Notes under the pieces: generated by a model | Seen by the model: the letters and a program-made list of their open reading frames with translations, nothing else | Database searches by the model: none | What the model was told of the DNA's origin: nothing | Position numbers and translations under genes: made by a program | Shown: positions 37,409 through 56,201 of the stretch, piece after piece | Layout: each line of letters opens with the position of its first letter | Numbering within the stretch: position 1 is the first letter of the stretch | From: Hydractinia symbiolongicarpus | Taxonomy: Eukaryota; Cnidaria; Hydrozoa; Anthoathecata; Hydractiniidae | Assembly: GCF_029227915.1 (NCBI RefSeq) | Contig: NC_079880.1 | Span: 8,273,501-8,337,500, forward strand | Reading direction: 5' to 3' | Length of the DNA: 64,000 bases

Positions 37409-45567
<8,159 letters not shown>

Positions 45568-48024
45568 AATTTCATAAACATAAAACATTTAATAATTATG
45601 CCCATAATATTATCGTTCTGTTGAGGAGAAATTTTGAAGGGGAAAATTTTTTTCTTTCTTTCCATGTTTTTAAAACCGTTCCACAAGTAAAATTTACAAA
45701 ATGGTAGAACTGTGCTTACTTTCTTTTTATTAAAACAATTGTGTTAACTTATTATTTATGTCGTGTTATTATACAAGCTATAACTGAATCTTTTTTTGTC
45801 AACTTATTTCGTGAATTAGTTTTTACAAGTATTTTTGTAATATTTATTAATCCTTGAAGGTCAAATATTGTAAACAATGAAATAGACTTGAAGACGATTT
45901 TTTTTCCACCACCAATCACTGTTTTTAGTAATTTCGCTAATTAAGCGTATTATACGGACATTCCTTTTTTAAAGAAAATCCATATGTCAAACTTAACGAT
46001 TTAATTATGGAGAAGTTTTTTTGCTAGTGTCGAGTTTCCCCTCGTGGTAACAAGTTATATATTCCTAAAGGACACTGATAATTGTGTGGATTGTAGTGCT
46101 TTTTAAAACAAAGCGCATAAGAAAGCAGCTGTAATATTTTGTATTTTATTTTCCTTATTTGACATCAAAACAATATGCAGAAAATTTTTAAAATTAACGA
46201 CAAAATAAACCTGTCACGAGGGTACCTTTAAAGAACCAACGTCAATTTTTCCACTTTTAATCAGAAGGTTGAAATGGAGCCACTAAGAAGTCAGGTTTTC
46301 ACCTAAGAAAGAATCCTGAGAACAGCTTTTCTCTCCTTCGGCCGTCGTAATGTTTGTAAACAGAAGTGAGCAATAATGTTTTTTATCACTTGAGCGCCCA
46401 CCGCCTTAATCTTTCGTACCCTGAAACGTGATTAATTCCGCAATGCTCCCCATTTTTTTAATTTTCTAAAACATGATAATGAGAAGAGATGAGAGGGTTA
46501 CTTAAAATTGTCGTTTAATTAGATTTGGATTGGTTTTAAAGATTTGACAATTTTGCGTTTTATTTCGCTTATTTTTCTTTAATCGTGATTTTTTTCTCAC
46601 GGGGAAAATTTAAACCACTAACTTCGTTCCCAGAATTCCTTTTTGCTATTACTTCTTCGCGCCGTCTCTTAAATATGAAAAAGCAAAAACGGATTCTGGG
46701 GACCAGGTTGGAAAAACATCACACCGCGCATTTTATTATCTATGTGCAATTATACGACGCTGTGTTTGCAACACTAAGCCTACACCATGAAAGCACTGCA
46801 TACGCCCAAGGTTTATAGGTTTACGGTATAGAAATAACCTGCGCAATTACTTGTAGCGACAAACTTAAAATTTAGCTACTTTGTGTATAAATATATTCAT
46901 GACCTAAATTTCTTGTTTTTTCCTCGCGAAGTTTCTACTGTTAAGTATGTAAGAACCAAATTTTTAACACCCAACGATAGAACCTAAGCACTTGCCGGTC
47001 GGCAGATTTAATTTTATACGGCTTTTATTTTGATAAGTGATCACGTGTTATAGTAGATTAATTCCAGCGGGATGTTATTTGTTTACACATTAGCGGTAAG
47101 CTCATCGGTTCTAGCATTTGGGTGAAAGGAAAAAAGATGCTAGGATTTAGTGAGAGGTCATTTCCTGTGGATTTCTTCTCACGGAAACATCGTTTAAGGT
47201 TTGAAATTATTATTAAGTGCAGATTGGTGATTGATTTATTTGAATTCGCCTAGTGACAAAACGGACTGATAATTACTTTGCTTCACCTAGCGCCCCCATC
47301 TTTTCCTGATGACACGCAGATGCCAAACTCGAAATATCTTACCACTGAAAATGTAAACAACGGAATTTATCTATATGGATAACGGATGACGCAGGTGGCT
47401 TCGTGCCCTTTGGAGTCAAGGGGTTATATTCGCCAGGTTAGATATTTTTCCAGCTTCGCCGCCCGCAGCCTTCCCTTTTTGTGTTATTTACTGTTTGGAA
47501 AATGATGGCGGCAAGAATTTGACGGTTGTCTTGTTGTTAACGTTTTTAATAAAAAGAACTGCATAGAATCAATTTCGAATTAATTTCTTCCATTTAAAAA
47601 TAGACTAACGGTGTCAACGAAACTCCGGCGCTGGTGATTTTTCAGTAATGCAGATAAGAATTGAAATTTATATGCTAAAAGTATTTCAAAACGCATTATT
47701 TTGTATTGTTTTTTCCCTTGAGAAAAATTACTGGTGGTATTGGGAATATACTGGCAAGTTATTCTATGCGATACTAAAATAACTCACCTAAATTAATCGC
47801 TACGCTAGAGTGCTCATTCATTGACAAGTTGTTCTGGACATGTGTTATTTGATCAATTTCATTGGTTGTTTAAAAAAATACTATTTGTATTGTCCAATGA
47901 AATTGGTGTATGCTTTCAAATCTGGGCGTTCGAAATCGACTACTTCAGATTGATATTCTAACCTCGCATCACAAGACAAAAATTCAACCTGGAAACACGA
48001 AACAAGTTTTCTGGTAAATACGAG
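45568..48024. other. Intergenic stretch with one short MITE
   Basis: No gene recognised. At 46620-46709 a 90-bp element has 27-bp inverted ends (22/27), from AACTTCGTTCCCAGAATTCC to the inverse ending GGGGACCAGGTT, of the AACCTCGTCCCCAGG family. An open frame through it is not supported as coding. Confidence 0.55.
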
Positions 48025-48621
48025 ATGAATTTCAACAAGGGAAGGCGTCATACTTGTGCCAATATTCGAATAGCGGAGCTGCAATATGAAGAAGATTGTT
48101 TTATAACGCCAGCAGCATCAAAGACACGTCGTCGATCAGTTTTCCCTTACACAGATCTAGTGAAAGCTCCAGTTAAAGAAAAGATTTGCCGTCGTTTTTC
48201 ATCCCCTGAGATGCTTTCAAAAGATCGTTTCAGTATCAGAAAGAAACTTAACTTTGATGCCTTAGATGGGTCAACAAAAAAACGGAGTATGAATCCTTTA
48301 TTAGTTGCTTTACACAGTAATGATTTAGCTGTTCCCTTTTCCGAGTTAGAAGTTGGTAATAACAGATCAGCAAAGCGTGTTAAATTTGATGATGAAGTTA
48401 TAACCTCTCCCGTTCCTGAGACTCCGGTGTTTAATCCTACTGTTAGAACTTTAAAATCTGACCTAAAGACCCCCAGTTGTACGGATTCGTTTACAAAACT
48501 TACCGATCCCTTTGGTCGCAAATTAGATGTTAAAAGACTATTTAACATCGGAAGAACGCCAGATAAAGCTGACAAAACCCAGGCAAGACCATCTGCAAGA
48601 AACTTAACTCTTATGTGGTAA
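48025..48621 (+). CDS. Intronless 198-residue protein with PP1-docking motif and S/T-P sites
   Basis: The frame runs from ATG at 48025 to TAA. I do not recognise a conserved domain. The protein is basic and looks disordered. Residues 117-121, KRVKF followed by DDE, form a textbook RVxF protein phosphatase 1 docking site. Six minimal Ser/Thr-Pro sites follow the CDK style: T28, S60, S128, T133, T149 and T178. This pattern is typical of mitotic scaffolds that bind PP1 and are phosphorylated by CDK, but no specific ortholog is claimed. The end (CTTATGTG then GTAAGA) is also a good splice donor, so a downstream exon is possible. AATAAA near 48702 supports ending here. Confidence 0.7.
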   Translation: MNFNKGRRHTCANIRIAELQYEEDCFITPAASKTRRRSVFPYTDLVKAPVKEKICRRFSSPEMLSKDRFSIRKKLNFDALDGSTKKRSMNPLLVALHSNDLAVPFSELEVGNNRSAKRVKFDDEVITSPVPETPVFNPTVRTLKSDLKTPSCTDSFTKLTDPFGRKLDVKRLFNIGRTPDKADKTQARPSARNLTLMW

Positions 48622-49718
48622 GACAACTGCGATTATATTTAATGACAGTTTCGCTTAGTGGTCGCAATTCAAGCAAGTGTTAACTACATGAATTTCCTCA
48701 AAATAAAAGATTACAGAATCGTTATTTTTTGGACTTAATTTGCCTTTCTTGGCATACTTCTAACTTATTATAGAATCACGGTTTTCTAGACTCGAATTGC
48801 CTTTTTGGCATATTTCTAACTTATTGAGACTTTATGTAACACTTATTCGTTCGCTCTTTAGCTAGTTTTCACTATTTTCCATTTTTTTGCTGTTATATGC
48901 AATGTTGAGTTTCTTAGTTTCTATCGTTAGTCGCAAATCACAGTTTTTTCTATAAAATTTGCTATTCGTGAAAATTTTTTTCATTGACTTTGACATATTT
49001 AAACAAGGAAATATTGAATTTTTATAATAATGTTAATATGTATTTAAAATATTTTGAAATATGTAGTGAGCAATATAAATTTAACAACTTCAATTTTCTA
49101 CTTCTATCGAGTGTAATATACAGGACCGTTGAGACCAGAGAGGAGAGGGAGATATTCAATCATGGTTGTTATCGAGAGACTTGAATTTTGACAATTTTTT
49201 CTATTTTCTCAAATTGCTTGATTGTCTGCTAAAGGGAACTGTTCAGCAAAGGCATTTCAGTGACAACAAGTCAATTATCGGTTAGGTCAAAAGTACTGTA
49301 TAAAATGTGGTCCAAAAATGATTAATTTAAAGTTTGCATTTGCGCGCGCTTCAGGTACTTTCGGTATAATCTAGCACTATGCTATGTCCAGTATAACTAT
49401 ATATAACAAAACTATATCCACTTCAAACACTAGTATTAACGTAAGTAATATTTAGTCTAGCATACATTTACAAGTCACATCTCTACGCGTTTGATCATGA
49501 TTCAACGGTAAATATATCTTTCTAAATATAAAGGTCGTTCTCAAGATAGTTTCAGTCCTTGAGCGACTTTTGATAGACATTTAAGGTTGAATTTTACTTG
49601 CGCATTGCTAGTGCATCGAACACGTGGTCAATTGTTTGAAATGCAAACAATAACAATATATTCGCAACAATGGTGCTTTTTTCACGGCAGTCAATCTTTA
49701 AAAAATACATAAATAATA

Positions 49719-49741
49719 GTAGATAGATAGATAGATAGATG
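49719..49741. repeat. (GATA)n microsatellite
   Basis: About five TAGA/GATA units, just left of the SINE at 49805. Confidence 0.85.
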
Positions 49742-49804
49742 TGCATATTTTACATGGCTAGCCTCACAAATATCGAGGGATATACCCTGTCTATTATTTC
49801 CAGG

Positions 49805-50090
49805 AGGGGCCATGGCTTAGATGGAGAGTTCTAGAGTATTTAATGCTCATTTTGAGCTACGCAGACCCAAGTAGTAGGGCCCACGCTCTACTAGACAACT
49901 CCCGGCAACATCCAACGGCTCACACAGTGTGCCATCTCCCCAATTTCCCTCACATGGCTTGGGTTAACCCGGGGCTATGGTAACATTCACTCGACCATGT
50001 TGAATCGCCGTCAAGAGGAATCGAACCCCGGTCTCCCGCACAGAGTACGAAAGCTATAACCACTAATCTACGGCGCCACGCGAAAGTATA
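49805..50090 (-). mobile_element. tRNA-derived SINE, copy 2
   Basis: On the minus strand the head, GTGGCGCCGTAGATTAGTGG and following, has a good A box (TAGATTAGTGG) and a perfect B box (GGTTCGATTCC). The core at 49940-49985 (CCAATTTCCCTCACATGGCT on the plus strand) matches copies 1 and 3, but the head is clearly different from theirs. Confidence 0.8.
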
Positions 50091-50619
50091 AGAGAACCGA
50101 GTGTACGGAGGAAGTTTGCATTTTGTGAAAACGTTTAGCTGGTATGAAAAAGCTTAAAAAGTATAAAAACTTAGTGTGTTCCCAAGATTATAGGTTTACA
50201 GTTTGCAAATAATGCATGCCATCATGTATTTGATGCATTTAGCATCTTCTTGGTGTTAATGACCCTTGATCAACAGATAAAGCCCTTCTACCTTTCTTTT
50301 TCTGCTAGTTTGATATGTAAGCTGCTGACAAGTTACAGGTACATCTTGACTGCTGGGTTAAAAACCTTTACATCGAACAGAAAGCTTGTTTTTTTTAACA
50401 TGCTCTTTAATTTGCAGCGTCGATAACCAATTAGATGCTTCTTTCCCAAAAAAGCTTAAGTAGAGTGTACTTTTGTTGTCCGTGGTAGCATTAAGAACCA
50501 GTTTTTGTTAATTCGCGGTTGTCCTCATATCTTTCAACCTGAGTGCAAACTTTAGTCAACGGCAAATAAACGAGAATTCCCATACTTCACTGAGCAGTGA
50601 TCTGTAGGAAAAAAAATTT

Positions 50620-50874
50620 CTATTCCTTCCAATCTTTCCAAAGGTTCCAAATCATTAAATATATAGCCATTAAACAAAGCTGGCAGTAATAATTGTCTTC
50701 GAGGGGTTTAAAAAGATCTGATATATTGCCAATTATTCTCATGATATAATTAAACCTAAGTTGTAAACCATGGATGTAGGCAGCATATGCAGAATAGGGA
50801 TAAATTTTTGCAACTTGGGTAACACACGTATTTGTTCCACCTAATCTTTTACTTCCTTTTATTAAAACCTGCAA
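50620..50874 (-). pseudogene. Reverse-transcriptase fragment of a LINE-type element
   Basis: The frame encodes KGSKRLGG, then YSAYAAYIHGLQLRFNYIMR and NISDLFKPLED. This is the post-catalytic pattern (AAYAAF-HGL, W/N-YLMRTIP, I-LLQPLED) that I know from reverse transcriptases of metazoan LINE-like elements. Only about 70 residues remain, followed by a stop; the catalytic YADD region is absent. Confidence 0.65.
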
Positions 50875-50999
50875 CTACAAATGCACCCTTCGACTGTTAC
50901 CGTAATTTCATAGCTTTGCCTGTTCAAAACATGTACGTTGACGATCAAAACAAGTTATCAGAGGTTCCACTTATCAGAATCCCAGTAAAAACTCTCATC

Positions 51000-52711
51000 G
51001 GGTTCTTAAAAAGATGTCGGCTAATATATACTGCACCTGGTTTCAAGTTGTTTCTGTTTTTAAACAAATCTTTTATCCTTCGAACTCTATACTAATTAGT
51101 AGCTTACGCGGGTATGTAATTTCGCGGGGTAAATGTTGCATTTCGCGGGTATTAACTTTCTGCTGATGATCATTTGCAAAAATATTTGTTGCTAAACATT
51201 TTTAAATAAAAAGATTGTTCACGTGTGAGTGAAATTGTTCTCTTAATTGACTGCCCTTGATGGTAAATATCCGCACGATAGGCTTCTTAAAGACTGTCTT
51301 ACGGAAAATAAATTCAAAACCTTTTATCGCCTTTTAAAATCATGTAATGCACCGATAAACGTATTTTTTGCCCTGTTTTCTTGTTCTACGGAAAACACGG
51401 AAGAACAATTATAAAGCTATTTCACGCCCATGTGCACAGTTCAATGTTATGTCTCACACAGCAGTTTTAACGTTAGCGAACCAATTTGGTTGGGAAATAT
51501 GAAACAGTAAAGCTTGGTGAAAAATTATTTCAATATATACATCTAATTACAAGATCTTTTTATTAACAAAACGGTTATGTGCGAAATTAAAAAGTTCATT
51601 AAGAGATTCGGATATTTCGGATTAATACTTCGGAACATCATCGGTTCTGTTTTTGTAATAGTCACGTGTCTTGTACCACTAAAACATAAAAACAAACTAA
51701 ACTATATCATCCCAAAAATTTCTCAAAAAGGGTTTAGGCCAAAAACTAAAAAAATTGTACATAATTTGTTAAATATTTATTTTTTTAATAACAGTCAGCT
51801 TTTCTTGAATGCTATCGTTCATTACAAAAAACAAATACAAAATTATTTATTAGCCCTGATGCAAGGCAAATATACGCTCCTTTTGTTTCGCGTGTCGTCC
51901 AAGCCGGTTTTTTTTTAAGATTTGTAGTAGCAGATCTGTTTATGCCCTTAAAATGCTTGTCTGTCAACAATTTACTTTTTCAATAGAAAATATTGCTATT
52001 ACCCAGAAATTTTAAATGCGCAATGCATTATGGGATTATCAGGGAGTGTTTTTTTATTGCAGAAAAAATTGTGCATAACACGGCAAGAAGGTTGATATAA
52101 ATAGCTAGCTATAAAAAGCAATCTTTTCGCTCTTTTCGTCATGACTAAATAACTTTCCTTTTTTGTTGAATTAAAACAAAGAGAATGGCGGTACATTTTA
52201 TATTTAGAAAATGGGAGGAAATGACTTCGGATAAGAACAATATTGTCTATTTTCTCAATATTTGCAAGTTAGCTATTGAGAAAGTACCTATAATCTCAGC
52301 TACTTTTGGGAGAACAAGGTAATCAAAAAATTAATCTGCATTAAATTGTCTTTCAAAGGGATCTATATCATGTATTGGAAAAGCATCTCAGGAATTTTTA
52401 AATTAAAGATTTATGTTCAGTTTTACACGTATTTGCAATTTGTTTCTGTGATCGAGGGTTAAAATAATAATACCAGCGGCAATGACTACATTGTAGGAAT
52501 GATGGAGAAAGAATTGACTGCTCTTCCCCACAGTTTTTTTTTAATCAAATACAACAAAAAAGTCTTAATACGCGTACGCATGGCAAAAGTTTTTTTTTGA
52601 CGTGTTGACAAAAAACATTTTGGTCCCAGTCCCTGCACATAAAAAAAGTCACATCGTGTGTTCACCCATGCCATGCCATTTCGCAAATCTAAGACCATTT
52701 ACGTCACTTAC
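51000..52711. other. Stretch without a supported gene
   Basis: An open frame at 51577-51918 (113 codons) has no recognisable domain and a base composition like its surroundings, so I do not call it. This stretch may hold the missing last exon of the NDUFA4-family gene, which I could not identify. Confidence 0.4.
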
Positions 52712-53288
52712 TTTGACTTCGTCGGTTTGTTTCATGTCTAACCAAGGGCTTGGGTTAGTTTTATGATTCCATCTGAACAAAAAAAAAAACACCTTAGAAA
52801 AATATATTTCACATATGAAACCTAGGTGGTGAACATAAGCAATTGATCAACCGTAGCTTTGCAAACAACTTCTTCTCCAAACGTCTTATCCGCTGCCACA
52901 AATCCTCATATCAGAAATCTGCAATTAAGTGCTATGAAAATTTTTAAAAGAGCGACTAACTTATAGTTTACAGAGAGCAATAATAAAAGAGTTTTGGAAC
53001 TAGATTGGTTATAATACATACACGACGTCAGGATATCGTGTTGATTTGATCAAGGCACCAATCCCCAACGAAGCAGCAACTCCGACACATGCCACCAACG
53101 GATACACCTACAATATCAAGAAAAATGGTAGCAATAATAACGGCTGCATATAAACATGCGACCATTACTATGACAGCTTCTAAAATAAGAAGAAAAAAAT
53201 TATGCGTTCGAATTTTAAACATTCCGAAAGTATTTTTGTGTATATTTCTTACCTCAGGGTGTCCCATAGCTTTTCTTAACAGCCACAT
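52712..53288 (-). CDS. NDUFA4: NDUFA4/NMES1-family mitochondrial protein, last exon not found
   Basis: Three exons join in phase: 53288-53253, 53107-53022 and 52772-52712, giving 61 residues. The start is MWLLRKAMGHPEVYPLV. A transmembrane helix follows (ACVGVAASLGIGALI), then the family signature RYPDVVWNHKTNPSPW, equivalent to NPDV-W-NPEPWN in NDUFA4. Members are small single-pass inner-membrane proteins associated with cytochrome c oxidase. The usual tail of about 20 residues (a Tyr-rich segment ending in a basic motif) should follow the donor at 52711, but I found no convincing exon. I cannot tell NDUFA4 from its paralogs (NDUFA4L2, NMES1) with this much sequence. Confidence 0.75.
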
Positions 53289-53838
53289 CTTTCTCCTGTT
53301 TTTTTATCTTCGAAAACTTTTCTTCGCATGAAATGGTTTTTTATTTATACGCAATGATGTTTGTAGTTTCGTACATTTTCATGCCAACGTGCACGTCGCG
53401 AAAAAACTTACTCGAATAGAAACATGGCTTCCACGCTTAATAAAAGTTTAATGTTTTAAAACTGTGGACAAAAACCAGCTTTGTATTTATAACTTATGAT
53501 ATTAATGAAGCAGATGTTTTAGCACTAGCCTGGATAAAAAAATGTGTTCTGGAGTCTACCGAAAATAAAAGCTAAACGCGTCGTTCTTAAAAAATCCTCC
53601 GCGGGGGAAAACCTAATCACTTGATTGTCGGGTATACATCTGCCAAATTCTTTCAACAAGTTCAACAAGGGCAACTCATTCAACTTTGATGATCAAACTA
53701 GTTACCAGATTATAGAACCTGGAAATAAAGCTGTGACGGTTTTGAAAAACAAAATTTATTAATGTCAATGTTATTTTAAAACTTGAAGTGCCGTAGCGTA
53801 CACTGTTCTGTGCAAAAAACCAGAATCCTTTCATACTT

Positions 53839-53918
53839 AACCTCATCTCCAGGCTTTCTTTACGTTTTCTAGGCTATCTGATATCAGAAAAGATATAAGA
53901 TAACCAGGGGACGAGGTT
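53839..53918. mobile_element. Short MITE, AACCTCGTCCCCAGG family
   Basis: Ends AACCTCATCTCCAGG and CCAGGGGACGAGGTT are inverted (12/15), with a central palindromic CTGATATCAG. It lies in the 2.1-kb gene-free stretch 53289-55412, in which nothing else was recognised. Confidence 0.6.
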
Positions 53919-55412
53919 GTTATGTTGTATTATTCCTCTTTCCCACACCCATTCCAATTTTTCTAAAGAATTTCCGCACATAGGAAACGACAAAAATAAG
54001 TTATTTCGTTGCGAGCAGAATCGTAAGCGCTGTTTTTCTAACTTTGGCGTTTAAAAGCTATATTCGCGAAAGTTTTATACACGCTACAAAAGTCACCCAC
54101 ATTCTGACTAAGTAGAATATTTGTAATAATCGTGAATTTACTACCAGCACACAATAAAATAAAATAAATAAAAGCCTTTTTTACGTCTTTCGAATTTTTT
54201 TTCGAAAATTAAGAACTTTTGTGGCCGCTAGAGTCTTAAAGTATGACAGCTCCAACTTCATTCTAATAAATTCTCAGGTTTTTATAGATTGTTTTTTCAG
54301 GTTCCGCCCCAGTATGTAAAAGCTAAAATGCTTCAGGGACGAAATGTTGGCAGGCTTGAATTATAAAAGTTTTCTTTAAAGTTTAACGCTGTTACAAAAC
54401 ATGTTTATTATTCAGTTTGTGAAAGAAAAAAAGATTTGTTTGCTGTATAATTACTGTAATAACAACCAGTGGGTTTAAATTACTTTCTTATCCTCAGTAA
54501 TTTCCTGCTTTTTATTTTATCGCTCCCGCAATGCATTGCCGTATATTAGGCAGTGCAGATCGCAGTTACCTTCTTTGTTTTACAGACAACATAATAATTA
54601 ATCAGTCGTTAACTTGTGGAAACATTCACGGGAATTCGCTCTTTGAAACAAATCGGATACAGAGTAGGGGTATTTTAACATAAGGATCTTTATAAAAAAA
54701 GGATCCTTCCAAATATGGATATAAATTTCAAACAGCTTGCTGTTCCTCGAAATATTTTCCACAGCATCAAAATGCCCATAAAATTAAGGACAATTCCTAA
54801 TCAAAACAACTTATGCCTTTTTTTTAAATTCTACCATATTTTTCGACTTGCTGATTCTCTGGTTTGTTCCGTTTTATGGTCGTCAATCACTCTCTTAAGG
54901 CGAAATCTACATTTTTGTTAAGACGGTGTACGTTTTGCTGGCATTTGAAACGCTTCAACAGTTTTAACCCGAATAAAATTTCACATGAAATATATTCCGA
55001 ATTCAATGAAGCGAAAACAGTTTGTAAACAAACGTAAATTTAAACGCAGTGGTACAGAGATGGATGTAAAAAGCAAGACGTACTGTAAGGGAATTACTTT
55101 TTACGAAAATTAAGAAATTTTCGCGTAGTTGGCAAGTTCTAATATTTTGCAAAAATTAAATTTATCTTTAATAAGGGTTACGAGAAGGAGAAAAATAATT
55201 TTTGGAGAAATGTTTGCGAAATTGAGAACAAATCTCATAGTTAAATTGAAGGTAGGGATTTAACGAGTTAAAACCATAAAACTCGCTGACTGAGTACTTG
55301 GTTCAAATTGTTTCAACCTTACCCACAGAAATGTTTCTGGTATAAAAGTATTATACGCTCAGTATGTCAAAATCATCTCTCATTACTTTCCCTCTATTGT
55401 AGAAAATTAATA

Positions 55413-55640
55413 ATGGGAGCATGTGATGCCATAGCAACTTTGTTTTGGTCGCTGATATGGTTAATTTGTTTATTTATCACCATACCAATTGGTTTAATTT
55501 GCGCCGTCATTTACGTCATTCTGTCGCCGTTGTCAGTGTGTTGCAGCTGCTGCACGTCAATAACAGACACTCTTCATAAAGGGCTTGATTTACCAAGATC
55601 AATGGCTAGTAATATGATGGACGGAAAGAAAGGATGTTGA
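55413..55640 (+). CDS. 75-residue Cys-containing membrane protein of unknown function
   Basis: A 3' splice site (CTCTATTGTAG) ends 11 bases before the ATG; upstream codons in the same frame are taken as intron. The protein has a long hydrophobic segment (about residues 8-40: LFWSLIWLICLFITIPIGLI and on), a SVCCSCC cluster after it, and a polar tail with LHKGLDLPRSMASNMM ending KKGC. The pattern MGACDA-ATLFW ... LSP--VC ... LKG--LP---A-NM resembles a family of small uncharacterised invertebrate proteins I recall but cannot name. One or two membrane passes are possible. AATAAA at about 55844 could serve as poly(A) signal. Confidence 0.7.
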   Translation: MGACDAIATLFWSLIWLICLFITIPIGLICAVIYVILSPLSVCCSCCTSITDTLHKGLDLPRSMASNMMDGKKGC

Positions 55641-56201
55641 GACAAAAGTTGAACAATGGTTAGGCCGAAACAAGTCTTGCTGTTAAGAATGCTAGAGTGA
55701 CTGGAAATTTAGTCGCGACACTTCCACAACACTGGAAAACAGCAAGTTGCCAACAATGATAACCTTCTGTTGTAGAATCTTAGTATTACCACGGAGGTAG
55801 AAATCCTTCAATGGTATTAAATATTGGGAAGGGAAATAAACGACTCGTTGTTTTCTCTTTGTTATCATTATAATTTTAAAAAAGGTTTAATTTAAAAATG
55901 TAAAATTTATAATAGTTATGACGTCATCTTACCAAAGTGACTGCAACTGAAGAGATTACATTTTACCACAGAGACTTTGGTATCGATTTTTTTAATGGAT
56001 ACGTACGTTCAACCGAGTTTTTTAACCAACATAAAAGCTTAAAAAGCTTGAAATAAATTTAAAAGTTGTTTTAGGTTCACAAAACTTAGAAAATAAAAAG
56101 GACTAAATTGTGTACTAGCGGTAAACTGTTTTTACCCATAAGGCATTGTAGATTCTATGTACAGCGACAAAATGGTAACCAAATACTTCAAATTCTCTTT
56201 T
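55641..56201. other. Convergent 3' region between the 75-residue gene and LACTB2
   Basis: The two genes converge. This stretch probably holds both 3' UTRs. No other feature was seen. Confidence 0.5.

Noticed and set aside
48147-48626. 159-codon frame opposite the PP1-docking protein
   Set aside because: Shadow of the plus-strand gene, which has the motif content and a proper ATG.
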